Assembly (NCBI GenBank): GCA_963709485.1
Contig: CAVPWE010000007.1
Coordinates: forward strand, 616,703 to 680,702
Reading direction: 5' to 3'
DNA length: 64,000 bases
DNA from: JAXDBM01 sp963709485
GTDB lineage: Bacteria > Desulfobacterota > Syntrophia > Syntrophales > Fen-1087
The notes under the pieces are model-generated. The model was not told where the DNA came from and made no database searches. It was given only the letters and a program-made list of their open reading frames with translations. The position numbers and the translations under genes were made by a program. Each line of letters starts with the position of its first letter. Positions within the stretch are counted from its first letter, which is position 1. Below, piece after piece: positions 8,184 to 17,622 of the stretch.

Positions 8184-9602
8184 ATGAAAACGAAGGCCAC
8201 CGCGTATGCGGGAATTTATCAGGGCCTGGCCCTGATCGCCGACCCGATCTACCAGTATGATTCCTTTACCGTGCCCGTGGACGATTTTTCGTCGGAAACC
8301 ACGGAGAAGGATTTGATCGATTCCCCCTGGATGCAGCGGCTGCGGCGGATCGGCCAGTTGCAGAGCGCGCGCTGGGTCTATCCGGCGGCCGAGCACAGCC
8401 GCTTCCAGCACTCCCTGGGCACGATGCACATGGCGGGTGAATTCGGCAGGACGCTCTATCCCAGCCTGTGCGCGGTATGCCCGGACGTCCCTTCGCCCCA
8501 CTATGTGGAGGAACTGCTCCGTCTGGCCGGCCTGCTTCACGACGTGGGACACGGCCCCTACGGCCATTTCTTTGACGACCATTTTCTCGACCGGTACGGA
8601 CTGAACCACGAGGTGATGGGCCAGCACATCATCAACCGGAAGCTCGGTGGGATCATCCGCGGCGTCCGGCGGAGCCCTTCCGGACCCTTTGCAAAGGGGG
8701 AAAGCCTCGACGCCCGCCAGATCGCCTTCCTGATCCGGATGCCCGTTAAAGGCGAGGAGCCCCAGCCCCGGTGGCTTCATCTCTTGCGGCAGCTCTTCTC
8801 GGGCATTTACACGGTGGACAACCTGGACTACGTCCAGCGGGACGCCTACATGACCGGGTTTTCCCTTGACCTGGTGGACATCACCCGGCTCCGGTTTTAC
8901 AGCTTCTTCACGGAGGACGGCCTGACGCTCCATCAGGCCGGAATTTCGGCGCTCAGCCGCTTTCTGAACGCCCGGCTGAACCTCTATGCCAACGTCTACT
9001 TCCACCGGACCACCCGGTCCCTCGATCTTCACCTGCAGGAGATATTCCGGATCACTCTGGACATCCTGTTTCCCGGGAACCCCGTCCGGAGGCTCGACGA
9101 TTACCTCTGCTGCGACGAATGGCGCCTGTTCCATGAAGTGTGCGGCTGGCGCCGGGATTCGGACCCGCAGAAAAGGCGGCTGGGCCGGGAATGGGAGAAG
9201 CTGCATCATCGCCAGATCAAGTGGAAAATGTCCTATACGACGGAGATTTCCGTCGACCAGTTGCAGAAGGGGACCCATTTTTCCACGGCCGGCGATTATG
9301 AGCGACGGATCCGCCAGCACCTGCCGGACAGCCTGAGGAAGATCGCCCTGCGCGTGGATCTGGCCACCCAGGACCCGCGCCCCATCAACCCCATGACCGA
9401 AACGGAAAAGAGGATCAATATCTTCAATCCGGCAACCGGCCGGACATCGCCGGAACCGCTGCAGGACATCTACCGGTTCATTCCGGCCCGCGTCGTCCAT
9501 TTCCGGGTCTTTTCGCTGAACCACCATCACGATGAGGCCATCTCCCGGGCGGCCGAGAGGACGCTCGACAATCGGGAAGGGACCACGAGAACCAACGTAT
9601 GA
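8184..9602 (+). CDS. HD-domain phosphohydrolase (COG1078, dNTP triphosphohydrolase-like)
   Basis: From the ATG at 8184 the protein has 472 residues; a TTG at 8148 would add 12. Metal-binding residues of the HD superfamily are visible: H71 and H76 in EHSRFQHSLG, the HD pair at 119-120 in LLHDVGHGPYGHFF, and a later aspartate in YTVDNLDYVQRDA. Relatives hydrolyse dNTPs or related nucleotides in the cytoplasm. The last codons overlap the ATG of nrdD (ATGA at 9599-9602), so the hydrolase and the reductase are translationally coupled. This points to a role in setting the deoxynucleotide pool. Exact substrate unknown. Confidence 0.83.
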   Translation: MKTKATAYAGIYQGLALIADPIYQYDSFTVPVDDFSSETTEKDLIDSPWMQRLRRIGQLQSARWVYPAAEHSRFQHSLGTMHMAGEFGRTLYPSLCAVCPDVPSPHYVEELLRLAGLLHDVGHGPYGHFFDDHFLDRYGLNHEVMGQHIINRKLGGIIRGVRRSPSGPFAKGESLDARQIAFLIRMPVKGEEPQPRWLHLLRQLFSGIYTVDNLDYVQRDAYMTGFSLDLVDITRLRFYSFFTEDGLTLHQAGISALSRFLNARLNLYANVYFHRTTRSLDLHLQEIFRITLDILFPGNPVRRLDDYLCCDEWRLFHEVCGWRRDSDPQKRRLGREWEKLHHRQIKWKMSYTTEISVDQLQKGTHFSTAGDYERRIRQHLPDSLRKIALRVDLATQDPRPINPMTETEKRINIFNPATGRTSPEPLQDIYRFIPARVVHFRVFSLNHHHDEAISRAAERTLDNREGTTRTNV

Positions 9603-11650
9603 TTCCTCCCTTCGACACGACGGACATTACCCTCTTCGTTCGGACCTCCGGTGAGGACATCGTCCGATGGAACCGGCAGCGCATCGTCGAGGCGCTGATC
9701 CGGGAAACCGGCGTGGATGCCGACACGGCGGAAACGATCAGCCGGGACGTGGAAAAGCAGATCGTCGCATCGGGGATCAGCCTGCTGACGACGCCGCTCA
9801 TCCGGGAACTGGTGGACGCGAAGCTCGTTGAGCGGGGACTGGAGCATGACCGGCGCATGCACGCCCTGCTGGGATTTCCCCTGTACGACGTGCGCCAGCT
9901 GATTTTCCTTCAAAACAAGGAAAGCGCCAATGTGCCCCACGGACCCGAGGGCACGAATCTGGTGCTGGCCGAAGGGATCAAGCGGGAATACGCCCTTCAC
10001 GACGTTTTTTCACGTGACGTCGGTGACGCCCATATCATGGGGGATGTTCACATCCACGCCCTGGGCCACATCGACCGGGTTTACAGTTCCTGCCAGTCCC
10101 CTGAATACATCAAGAAATACGGGCTCAACCTTCCGCATTCCATGACCGTTGCCGGACCGGCCCGCCACGCGGAAGTCGTCCTGGCGCACCTGGTCCGCTT
10201 CGGCGCCATGCTGCAAGGCCATTGCGCCGGCACCATCGGCTGGCAGACCCTCAATTACTCTCTTGCCCCTTATCTTTCCGGGCGGTCGCATCGGGAAGTC
10301 CGGCAGTTTGCCCAGATGCTGATCTATGAGTTCTCGCAGCTCACGTCCGCCCGGGGCGGACAGTCCATGTTTACGGACATTCACCTGCACTGGGATGTTC
10401 CGGCGGGTCTCGAAAACGTGCCTGCCATCGGCCCCGGCGGGGAGCAGACCGGCCGGACCTACGGGGATTACGCGACGGAAGCCCGGCAATTCGCCGTCTC
10501 CCTCTTCGAGGTGTTCAGGGAAGGGGACGCCACGAAAAAACCCTTTATTTTTCCAAGGCCGCTGGTCCATCTGACAGAGAGATTTTTTCATACCGCCGGA
10601 CAAAAGGCCTTTCTCGACCTTCTCTGCCGGGTGGCCGTTGAAAAGGGAAGTCCCTGCTTCGTTTTCGACCGTGGCGGAGCGGGTGGGTCGCTGCCGGGCG
10701 GTCGAATGAAAAGCTTGGAGGGGGATGGGGCATGGAAAAAGAGAGAGATCGCCATCCAGAATGTCACCCTGAATCTTCCCCGGCTCGGCTACAAGGCCCG
10801 GGGTGACGACCGCCGGTTGTTTCTGCTGCTCTCCGAGCTCATGGAACTGGCGGTCCGGGCCCATGTGCAAAAGAAAGACTTCATGGAAAAGCTTCTTTCC
10901 TATGGCGTCCAGGGACCCCTCTCCATGCTGACGACGAGCGGGGACGGGTCCCCCTATCTCAGGATGTCCCGCGCCCTCTACCTGGTGGGCATGGTGGGCC
11001 TGAACGAACTGGTCCGCGTCCATAGGGGCCGGGAAATGCACGAATCGGAAGATGCCCTGACCTTCGGACTGCAGGTCGTCGAGCACATGCAGGCGGAAGC
11101 AGGCCGGCTGTCCGATGCGCAGGGCCTGATGCTCGTTCTGGAGCAGACTCCGGCCGAAACCACCGCTTACCGTTTCGCGCGCCTGGATCTCCGGTATTTT
11201 TCACCCGAAGCGGGACACTACATCCGCGGCGATCTGGCGCGGGGTGAAGTCTACTACACCAATTCCACGCACCTGAGCGTGTCGGCCGACGTGACGGCGA
11301 TCGGCCGTGCCGGCATGGAGGGCCGTTTTCACCCCCTCATCGGCGCCAATGCCGTCACCCATCTCTTTCTGGGCGACCAGCGGCCCGGTCCGGAAGATCT
11401 GTCCGATTTCATCACCCGGGTTTTTCATGAGACCGGCAACCGCCAGGTGATCCTGTCGCCGGAATTCACCAGCTGTTGCGCCTGCCGAAGCACCGCAAGC
11501 GGGCTTCACCGGAACTGCCCTTCCTGCGGATCCGCGGAGGTCGAAGGCATCGCCAGAATCACCCAGTATTTCAGCCGCATCGCGGGCTGGAACAAGGGGA
11601 AGCTGGCCGAACTGAGAGACCGCAACAGGCGGACCTCCTTTTCCTCCTGA
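9599..11650 (+). CDS. nrdD: anaerobic (class III) ribonucleoside-triphosphate reductase
   Basis: This 683-residue enzyme reduces ribonucleoside triphosphates using a glycyl radical. An ATP-cone precedes the catalytic barrel. C353 in the segment SPCFVFDRGG is a candidate for the thiyl-radical cysteine. The C-terminus has four zinc-binding cysteines (CCAC...CPSC), then the radical loop SRIAGWNKGK, in which G663 is the expected radical glycine. The R-x-x-G-W form differs from the more common R-x-x-G-Y. Such an enzyme works only without oxygen, which fits an anaerobe. The gene is coupled to the HD hydrolase upstream. The activating radical-SAM enzyme NrdG is not encoded in this window. Confidence 0.92.
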   Translation: MIPPFDTTDITLFVRTSGEDIVRWNRQRIVEALIRETGVDADTAETISRDVEKQIVASGISLLTTPLIRELVDAKLVERGLEHDRRMHALLGFPLYDVRQLIFLQNKESANVPHGPEGTNLVLAEGIKREYALHDVFSRDVGDAHIMGDVHIHALGHIDRVYSSCQSPEYIKKYGLNLPHSMTVAGPARHAEVVLAHLVRFGAMLQGHCAGTIGWQTLNYSLAPYLSGRSHREVRQFAQMLIYEFSQLTSARGGQSMFTDIHLHWDVPAGLENVPAIGPGGEQTGRTYGDYATEARQFAVSLFEVFREGDATKKPFIFPRPLVHLTERFFHTAGQKAFLDLLCRVAVEKGSPCFVFDRGGAGGSLPGGRMKSLEGDGAWKKREIAIQNVTLNLPRLGYKARGDDRRLFLLLSELMELAVRAHVQKKDFMEKLLSYGVQGPLSMLTTSGDGSPYLRMSRALYLVGMVGLNELVRVHRGREMHESEDALTFGLQVVEHMQAEAGRLSDAQGLMLVLEQTPAETTAYRFARLDLRYFSPEAGHYIRGDLARGEVYYTNSTHLSVSADVTAIGRAGMEGRFHPLIGANAVTHLFLGDQRPGPEDLSDFITRVFHETGNRQVILSPEFTSCCACRSTASGLHRNCPSCGSAEVEGIARITQYFSRIAGWNKGKLAELRDRNRRTSFSS

Positions 11651-11700
11651 ACTGCTTCACGTTTGTCTCGATTTCCCGGTGAATTAATCGGGCCGTACCC

Positions 11701-11729
11701 TTGACATGGCCCCGTTCGATTCTTATATT
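11701..11729 (+). promoter_or_regulatory. strong sigma70-type promoter before gmhA
   Basis: TTGACA (11701-11706) and TATATT (11724-11729) are separated by exactly 17 bases. Initiation near 11736 would give a leader of about 48 bases to gmhA and could also serve grpE and dnaK downstream. Confidence 0.75.
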
Positions 11730-11783
11730 AGCGACGGTTAAAAAAACGAATCCAAATCTGAAAAAGCAAGTGGATGCGGCCAG

Positions 11784-12368
11784 ATGCACGATTACGTTGT
11801 AAAGGTGTTCAAGGAAAGCAACCAGATCAAGGATATTTTTCTCAATGAGAATCTGGGCAAGATCGTGCAGGTCGTGGATGTGGTAACGGCGACATTGAAA
11901 GCAGGAAACAAGATCCTGCTTTTTGGCAACGGAGGGTCCGCCGCGGATGCCCAGCACATTGCCGGCGAGTTCGTCAACCGGTTCCTGATTGAAAGGCCAC
12001 CGTTGCCGGCCATTGCCCTGACAACGGATACTTCCGTGATCACGAGCATTGGAAATGATTATAATTTTTCGGAAATATTCAGCAAGCAGATCAGGGCCAT
12101 CGGGCAGTCGGGAGACATCGCCTGGGGAATGAGCACCAGCGGCATGTCGCCGAATGTGATTCGGGCCTTTGAAGCGGCGAAGAAGATCGGGATGACGACG
12201 ATCGGCTTCACCGGAAAGGATGGCGGCGACATCTCGAAAATGGTGGATTACCTGCTGCACGTTTCGTCGGGCAGCACGCCGCGGATTCAGGAGGTGCACA
12301 TTACCGTCAGCCACATTATCTGCGAACTTGTTGATGTAAAGCTTTTTCAGCGGCCCGACTCGCGGTGA
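11784..12368 (+). CDS. gmhA: phosphoheptose isomerase / SIS-domain sugar isomerase
   Basis: This 194-residue single SIS-domain protein has the GmhA signature: FGNGGSAADAQHIAGEFVNR in the N-terminal third, then TTDTSVITSIGNDY and the phosphate-binding STSGMSPNV. GmhA converts sedoheptulose 7-phosphate to D-glycero-D-manno-heptose 7-phosphate, the first step to the heptose of lipopolysaccharide core. A strong promoter precedes it. No other heptose gene is nearby, and the stop lies only 60 bases before grpE, so it may be co-transcribed with the chaperone genes. Confidence 0.9.
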   Translation: MHDYVVKVFKESNQIKDIFLNENLGKIVQVVDVVTATLKAGNKILLFGNGGSAADAQHIAGEFVNRFLIERPPLPAIALTTDTSVITSIGNDYNFSEIFSKQIRAIGQSGDIAWGMSTSGMSPNVIRAFEAAKKIGMTTIGFTGKDGGDISKMVDYLLHVSSGSTPRIQEVHITVSHIICELVDVKLFQRPDSR

Positions 12369-12427
12369 TGCGGAAGGGCAGGGCGGCTGAAAGGCCATCG
12401 ATCGGAAAGGACAGTTGTAAACGAGGC

Positions 12428-13024
12428 ATGGTTAAAAAGGCGAAAAAGGAAAAGACCGCGGAAGCGATGGAAGGCGGGGAAACGCTCGCAAGGGAGCAGG
12501 CCGGCGAAGACGCGGACAGGATTGAGGAATTGATGCGGAAGCTCGCGGAGAAGGAAAAGGAGGCGGCTGAAAACTATGACCGGTATGTGCGGGCCGCAGC
12601 CGACCTCGAAAACTACAGGAAGCGGGCCGCACGGGAGAAAGCCGATTGCATCAAATACGGACAGGAAAATCTGATCCGGGACATTTTGCCGATGGTCGAC
12701 AGCTTGGGAAGGGCCATGGAGCACGCCTGCAAGTCAAATGATTTCGAGGCCTTCAGAGAAGGCTTGAAGCTCGTCCAGAACCAGTTGACCTGCTGCCTGG
12801 AAAAACACGGGGTTGAGGCGATCGAGGCGGCCGGAAAGGATTTTGACCCGAATTTCCACGAGGCCATGCTCCAGGTGGAAAGCCCGGAACACAAGGACAA
12901 GGAAGTCGTGGAGGAATTTGAAAAGGGATACCTGCTGAACGGCAGGCTTCTGAGGCCGGCCAAGGTTTCCGTTTGCCGCTGTCCGGTTGAACCGGATGCG
13001 GCTTTGAAGATGAACAAAATGTGA
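12428..13024 (+). CDS. grpE: GrpE, nucleotide exchange factor of DnaK
   Basis: The ATG at 12428 is taken as start because the product then begins with the lysine/glutamate-rich tail usual for GrpE; the frame itself is open from 12365. The 198-residue protein has a long coiled-coil (about residues 25-75, with NYDRYVRAAADLENYRKRAA). A C-terminal beta domain follows, with FDPNFHEAMLQVE and GYLLNGRLLRPAKVSV. GrpE releases ADP from DnaK. It is followed after 33 bases by dnaK. No hrcA precedes it and no CIRCE element was seen. Confidence 0.93.
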   Translation: MVKKAKKEKTAEAMEGGETLAREQAGEDADRIEELMRKLAEKEKEAAENYDRYVRAAADLENYRKRAAREKADCIKYGQENLIRDILPMVDSLGRAMEHACKSNDFEAFREGLKLVQNQLTCCLEKHGVEAIEAAGKDFDPNFHEAMLQVESPEHKDKEVVEEFEKGYLLNGRLLRPAKVSVCRCPVEPDAALKMNKM

Positions 13025-13057
13025 GAACTGGATAAGGATTAAGGAGGATAGATTCAA

Positions 13058-14974
13058 ATGGGTAAAATTATAGGGATTGATTTGGGAACGACCAATTCAT
13101 GTGTCGCCATCATGGAGGGTGGAGATCCCGTTGTCATAGCCAATCAGGAGGGGAACCGCACAACGCCTTCCATGGTTGCCTTCACAGACAGTGGCGAAAG
13201 ACTGGTCGGCCAGGTTGCCAAGAGGCAGGCCATTACGAATTCCGAGAACACTGTCTATGCCATCAAGAGGCTCATCGGAAGAAAGTATGGCTCCCGTGAG
13301 GTCCAGTATGACAAGACCGTCAGCCCCTTCAAGATTACGGAAGCGTCGAACGGGGATGCCCAGGTGACGATCCGGGGAAGAAATTACAGCCCTGCGGAAA
13401 TTTCGTCGATGATCCTCGTGAAGATGAAGCAGACCGCCGACGATTATCTGGGAGAAAAGATCGTCGATGCGGTCATCACCGTGCCGGCCTACTTCAACGA
13501 CTCCCAGCGGCAGGCCACCAAGGACGCCGGCAAGATCGCCGGCCTGAACGTGCTGCGGATCATCAACGAGCCCACGGCGGCGGCCCTGGCGTACGGGCTG
13601 GACAAGAAGAAGGACGAGAAGATCGCCGTCTTCGACCTGGGCGGGGGGACTTTCGATATTTCAATCCTGGAACTGGGCGAAGGCGTCTTCGAGGTCAAAT
13701 CGACCAACGGCGACACCCATCTGGGCGGGGAGGACTTCGACCAGCGCCTCATCGACTTTCTGGCCACGGAATTCAAGAAGGACCAGGGCATCGACATCCG
13801 GAGCGACAAGATGGCCCTGCAGCGCCTCAAGGAGGCGGCGGAAAAGGCCAAGATGGAATTGTCCACGGCCATGGAGACGGACGTCAATCTGCCCTTTATC
13901 ACGGCCGATGCCAGCGGCCCCAAGCACATGAACATCAAGCTGACCCGGGCCAAGCTGGAGGCGCTTGTGGAGGACCTCATCGACAAGGTCGAAGGCCCCT
14001 GCCGCACGGCCCTGAAAGACGCCAACCTGACACCGGCGCAGATCGACGAGGTCATTCTGGTCGGCGGGATGACCCGCATGCCGCGGGTCCAGCAGAAGGT
14101 CAAGGAGATCTTCGGCAAAGAGCCCCACAAGGGCGTCAATCCCGATGAGGTCGTGGCCGTCGGGGCCGCGATTCAGGGCGGCGTCCTGTCCGGGGATGTG
14201 AAGGATGTCCTGCTGCTGGACGTCACCCCCCTGTCGCTGGGCATCGAGACGCTGGGCGGCGTGATGACGAAACTGATCGAAAAGAACACGACGATCCCGA
14301 CGAAGAAAAGCCAGATCTTTTCGACGGCTGCCGACAACCAGCCGGCGGTGAGCATCCACGTCCTGCAGGGCGAGCGTTCCATGGCGGCCGACAACCGGAC
14401 GCTGGGCCGGTTCGAGCTGGTCGGAATTCCGCCTGCGCCGCGGGGCATGCCCCAGATCGAGGTGACCTTCGACATCGATGCCAACGGCATCGTTCACGTG
14501 TCCGCGAAGGATCTCGGGACCGGCAAGGAGCAGAGCATCAAGATCACCGCATCCAGCGGGCTGACCGAAACCGAGATCGAGAAGCTGGTCCGGGAAGCAG
14601 ATTCCCATGCCGAAGAGGACAAAAAGAAGAAAGAGCTGATCGAGGCCCGCAACCAGGCCGACGCGATGGCGTACAGTGTCGAGAAAAACATCAAGGAGTT
14701 CGGCGACAAGATCGACGCCTCGGAAAAGGCGAAGATCGAAGATGCCATCGCCAGGGTCAAGAAGGCGATCGAAGGCGACGATGTCGCCGCCATCAAGAGG
14801 GCACAGGACGAGCTGACCACCGCTTCGCACAAGCTGGCCGAGGCCATGTATTCGAAAACCAGCGCGCAGCAGCCGGGCGCCGGACCTCAAGCGGGCCCGG
14901 GCGCCGGTGCGCAGACGGGCGCCGGCAAGAAGGATGAAGACGTCGTCGATGCGGACTTTGAAGAAGTGAAATAA
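13058..14974 (+). CDS. dnaK: chaperone DnaK (Hsp70)
   Basis: This 638-residue Hsp70 starts with IIGIDLGTTNSCVAIMEGG after a good AAGGAGGATAG ribosome binding site. The ATPase domain carries the phosphate motifs IDLGTTNS and VFDLGGGTFDIS and the segment RIINEPTAAALAYGLD. The substrate-binding domain begins near DVTPLSLGIETLGG. The tail is rich in glycine, alanine and glutamine and ends in DADFEEVK, close to the canonical EEVK-type end. It folds and protects proteins together with GrpE and a DnaJ that is not encoded here. A strong terminator follows. Confidence 0.97.
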   Translation: MGKIIGIDLGTTNSCVAIMEGGDPVVIANQEGNRTTPSMVAFTDSGERLVGQVAKRQAITNSENTVYAIKRLIGRKYGSREVQYDKTVSPFKITEASNGDAQVTIRGRNYSPAEISSMILVKMKQTADDYLGEKIVDAVITVPAYFNDSQRQATKDAGKIAGLNVLRIINEPTAAALAYGLDKKKDEKIAVFDLGGGTFDISILELGEGVFEVKSTNGDTHLGGEDFDQRLIDFLATEFKKDQGIDIRSDKMALQRLKEAAEKAKMELSTAMETDVNLPFITADASGPKHMNIKLTRAKLEALVEDLIDKVEGPCRTALKDANLTPAQIDEVILVGGMTRMPRVQQKVKEIFGKEPHKGVNPDEVVAVGAAIQGGVLSGDVKDVLLLDVTPLSLGIETLGGVMTKLIEKNTTIPTKKSQIFSTAADNQPAVSIHVLQGERSMAADNRTLGRFELVGIPPAPRGMPQIEVTFDIDANGIVHVSAKDLGTGKEQSIKITASSGLTETEIEKLVREADSHAEEDKKKKELIEARNQADAMAYSVEKNIKEFGDKIDASEKAKIEDAIARVKKAIEGDDVAAIKRAQDELTTASHKLAEAMYSKTSAQQPGAGPQAGPGAGAQTGAGKKDEDVVDADFEEVK

Positions 14975-14993
14975 ACGTACAGACCGATGATTG

Positions 14994-15035
14994 AAAGGCC
15001 CGGGAGTCCGGAATGGATTCCCGGGCCTTTTGTTT
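14994..15035 (+). terminator. strong intrinsic terminator after dnaK
   Basis: AAAGGCCCGGGAGTCC pairs with GGATTCCCGGGCCTTT to make a 16-bp stem (one G-T pair) with a 5-base loop, followed by TTTT and more T. It sits between converging dnaK and ribD and may also slow minus-strand transcription. Confidence 0.88.
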
Positions 15036-15062
15036 GAACCGTCAACCCTTCCGATGTTTCCT

Positions 15063-16151
15063 TCAACGATTTATCCGGCCGTCCAGAATGAAGTCGCCCC
15101 CCCTTCGCCTGAGCCGGAGGGTGGACAGCGTTAGCGCGTCATCCATGGTCTTGATGCCGAGGTCCTGGACCGCCTCGACGCCCCTTCCCACGATTTTCGG
15201 TGCGACAACGATCACGATCCGGTCCGCCAGTTTCCCCTTCAGGACGGACGTGATCACGGCGGCGCCCCCCTCCACGAGGATCGAAGAGACATCCCGCTTT
15301 CCCAGATCGAGGAACAGTTTTTTCAGGTCGATCCGGTGCGGGCCGTCCTTGCTGCAGTGGAGGATTTCAACGCCCAGCTTATCAAACAAGGCCGCTTTCT
15401 TCCTGCTGCTGGCCGTCGTTGTCGCAATGAGTGTTTTCGCCCGGTCCTGATTTTTCAGAATGCGCGCGTCCGCCGGTGTGTTCAATCGGGAATCAAGGAC
15501 AATCCTCAGTGGCTGCCTTCCTCCGGTCAGCCGAACGGTCAGCTCCGGGTCGTCCTGGCGGACAGTGCCGCTGCCGACAAGGACCGCGTCGTGGCTGGCC
15601 CTCAGGGCGTGGGCAAACCGGAGCGACGGCGGGGAGCTGATCCAGCGGGAATGTCCGGTGGATGTGGCGATCCGGCCGTCGACGGTCTGGGCAAACTTCA
15701 GGGTGACGAAGGGGACGCGCGTCTGCATGAATTTGATGAACCGTTCGTTGAGCCGTCTGCATTCCGGCTCCAAGATCCCCACGGTCGTCGGGATTCCCTC
15801 GCGCCGCAGGCGTTCGATGCTGCCGCCGCAGACGAGGGGATTGGGATCGGACATGCCGATGACGACCCGGCCCGGCTTGCAGGCGATCAGGCTTTCCACG
15901 CAGGGCGGGGTCTTGCCGTGATGACAGCAGGGCTCGAGGGTGATGTAAACCGTCGCTCCGGCGACGGGCCCGGTCGCGTTCCGGATGGCATTGATTTCCG
16001 CGTGGTCTCCCCCGAACCGCCGGTGGAACCCCGCTCCGATGATCCGGTCTTTTTTGACGATCACGGCGCCGACCATGGGGTTGGGGCTGACCCACCCTTC
16101 TCCCCGCTTTGCGAGCGCGAGCGCTTTTTTCATATAGAATTCATCGGTCAT
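15063..16151 (-). CDS. ribD: bifunctional riboflavin deaminase/reductase RibD
   Basis: The 362-residue enzyme carries two consecutive steps of riboflavin synthesis. The N-terminal deaminase domain (about 1-145) has the zinc site H50-A-E52, C75 and C84 (TLEPCCHHGKTPPC). The C-terminal reductase domain (about 146-362) has KFAQTVDGRIAT and the NADPH-binding SILVEGGAAVITS. It acts in the cytoplasm on pyrimidine intermediates from GTP. No FMN riboswitch is recognisable upstream and no other rib gene is adjacent, so it is an isolated pathway gene. Confidence 0.94.
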   Translation of the reverse strand: MTDEFYMKKALALAKRGEGWVSPNPMVGAVIVKKDRIIGAGFHRRFGGDHAEINAIRNATGPVAGATVYITLEPCCHHGKTPPCVESLIACKPGRVVIGMSDPNPLVCGGSIERLRREGIPTTVGILEPECRRLNERFIKFMQTRVPFVTLKFAQTVDGRIATSTGHSRWISSPPSLRFAHALRASHDAVLVGSGTVRQDDPELTVRLTGGRQPLRIVLDSRLNTPADARILKNQDRAKTLIATTTASSRKKAALFDKLGVEILHCSKDGPHRIDLKKLFLDLGKRDVSSILVEGGAAVITSVLKGKLADRIVIVVAPKIVGRGVEAVQDLGIKTMDDALTLSTLRLRRRGGDFILDGRINR

Positions 16152-16287
16152 GGATCTCTCTTACACCACCTGGAGGTGAAATGCAAAGGGGCGACAAGCC
16201 CAACTTTTTCTATTGCCCCCTGGCCGAATATGTTATAGAAGGCCACAAAAAATTCCGCCTGTCCGCGGGCGCGATGAGGGGGCTGTG

Positions 16288-16743
16288 ATGATCGACGGGG
16301 TGGTCGTGAAGAATCTGAAAGTCATACCGGATGAACGGGGCCGCCTGATGGAGATCCTGCGCTCGGATGATCCGATGTTCAAGGTGTTCGGGCAGGTTTA
16401 TATGACGACGGCCTATCCGGGCGTCGTCAAGGGCTGGCATTACCACAAGAAGCAGGAAGACAACATGGCCGTCCTCCGGGGAATGATGAAGATCGTGCTG
16501 TATGACGGCAGAAAGGATTCGGCCACCTTCGGACAGATCAACGAAATCTTCGCCGGCGAGCACCGCCCCGTCCTGGTCCACATCCCCGCCTACGTCTATC
16601 ACGGCTTCAAATGCATCTCCTCCGAAGATGCCATTGTCGTGAATGTCCCCACGGAGCTTTACGACTACCGTGCGCCCGATGAATTCAGGGTCCATCCCCA
16701 TGACAACGACATCCCCTACGACTGGAACCGCAAGGACGGGTAG
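16288..16743 (+). CDS. RmlC-like sugar nucleotide 3,5-epimerase (cupin)
   Basis: The ATG at 16288 has GAGGGGG six bases upstream; the longer open frame from 16213 lacks such a site. The 151-residue cupin resembles dTDP-4-dehydrorhamnose 3,5-epimerase. It shows GRLMEILRSDD, the histidine segment GWHYHKKQED, and IPAYVYHGFKC. It is shorter than classical RmlC (about 180 residues) and fits the short sugar-epimerase-like group. It stands alone, divergent from ribD, with no rmlA, rmlB or rmlD nearby, so the true substrate is uncertain. A role in surface polysaccharide is an inference. Confidence 0.82.
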   Translation: MIDGVVVKNLKVIPDERGRLMEILRSDDPMFKVFGQVYMTTAYPGVVKGWHYHKKQEDNMAVLRGMMKIVLYDGRKDSATFGQINEIFAGEHRPVLVHIPAYVYHGFKCISSEDAIVVNVPTELYDYRAPDEFRVHPHDNDIPYDWNRKDG

Positions 16744-16829
16744 GGACATGCAACAGCCTGCGGCGGACGGGGATCAATGATATCGCATCGAGAAGGCGCA
16801 ATGCCTGTGAAGGGGGGCAAAACCCCGGC

Positions 16830-17597
16830 ATGACCCTCTTCATGGAAATCTTCTTCGCCGTTGTGGGCGCCGCGATCGGCAGTTTTCTCAATGTCCTCAT
16901 TCACAGGCTGCCGGAAGAGGACTCCATTGTCATTCCCGCATCCCGCTGCCCGCGCTGCGGAAAGGCCATCCGGTTCTATGACAATATTCCCCTGATCAGT
17001 TTTATCCTTCTCCGGGGCCGCTGCCGGGATTGCGGAGAGAGGATTGCCTTCCGCTATCCGCTGGTGGAAGCGATTACCGCCGTCTTTTCCCTGCTGCTCT
17101 TCTGGAAGTACGGCGCCACGTTCCAGTGGCTGGTTTCCTTCGCCTTCATCTGCGCTTTGATCGTCATCACCTTCATCGATCTGGACCATCAGATCATTCC
17201 CGACGTCATCAGCCTGCCGGGCATCCCGATTTTCTTCCTGGCGGCGGTCTTCGTCATGAAGCTTCGCTTTCTGGACGCCTTCCTGGGGTTCCTCATCGGC
17301 GGCGGGTGCCTTTACGCAATTGCCTTTGTCTACGAGCTGCTGACCAAAAGAGAGGGCATGGGCGGGGGGGACATCAAGCTGCTGGCCATGATCGGCGCTT
17401 TTCTGGGCTGGCAATCGCTTCTTTTCGTGCTCCTGTTCAGTTCCCTCCTGGGCGCGGTGGTGGGCATCGCGGTGATGCTGGCCAAGGGGCAGGACATGAA
17501 ATACGCAGTCCCTTTCGGCCCGTTTCTATCCGCCGCCGCTGCCGCGTACATCTTCTTCGGGGATGCCGTCATGCGCCGGCTCTTCTATCTGCCCTGA
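16830..17597 (+). CDS. pilD: prepilin leader peptidase/N-methyltransferase PilD
   Basis: This 255-residue integral membrane aspartic protease cleaves prepilins after the glycine of G-F/I-x-x-x-E and methylates the new N-terminus. The N-terminal cytoplasmic loop has the zinc-binding cysteines C40, C43, C65 and C68. Catalytic aspartates fit the FIDLDHQIIPD segment (D117 to D125) and D181 in GMGGGDIK. About eight hydrophobic segments are present. The minor pilin operon one kilobase downstream supplies its likely substrates (G-F-S-L-V-E and G-F-T-L-V-E sites). Confidence 0.94.
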   Translation: MTLFMEIFFAVVGAAIGSFLNVLIHRLPEEDSIVIPASRCPRCGKAIRFYDNIPLISFILLRGRCRDCGERIAFRYPLVEAITAVFSLLLFWKYGATFQWLVSFAFICALIVITFIDLDHQIIPDVISLPGIPIFFLAAVFVMKLRFLDAFLGFLIGGGCLYAIAFVYELLTKREGMGGGDIKLLAMIGAFLGWQSLLFVLLFSSLLGAVVGIAVMLAKGQDMKYAVPFGPFLSAAAAAYIFFGDAVMRRLFYLP

Positions 17598-17622
17598 CGC
17601 AAGCGGCCGGAGGATCCGGTTT

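Noticed and set aside
11651..13060. CIRCE heat-shock element before grpE or dnaK
   Set aside because: No TTAGCACTC-N9-GAGTGCTAA type repeat is present, and there is no hrcA.
13661..14890. 409-codon open frame antisense to dnaK
   Set aside because: It is an antisense reading of a highly conserved gene. Long antisense frames are common in GC-rich coding DNA. It has no ribosome binding site or protein-like pattern.
16152..16287. possible FMN riboswitch before ribD
   Set aside because: The conserved FMN-riboswitch core was looked for on the minus strand and not seen.
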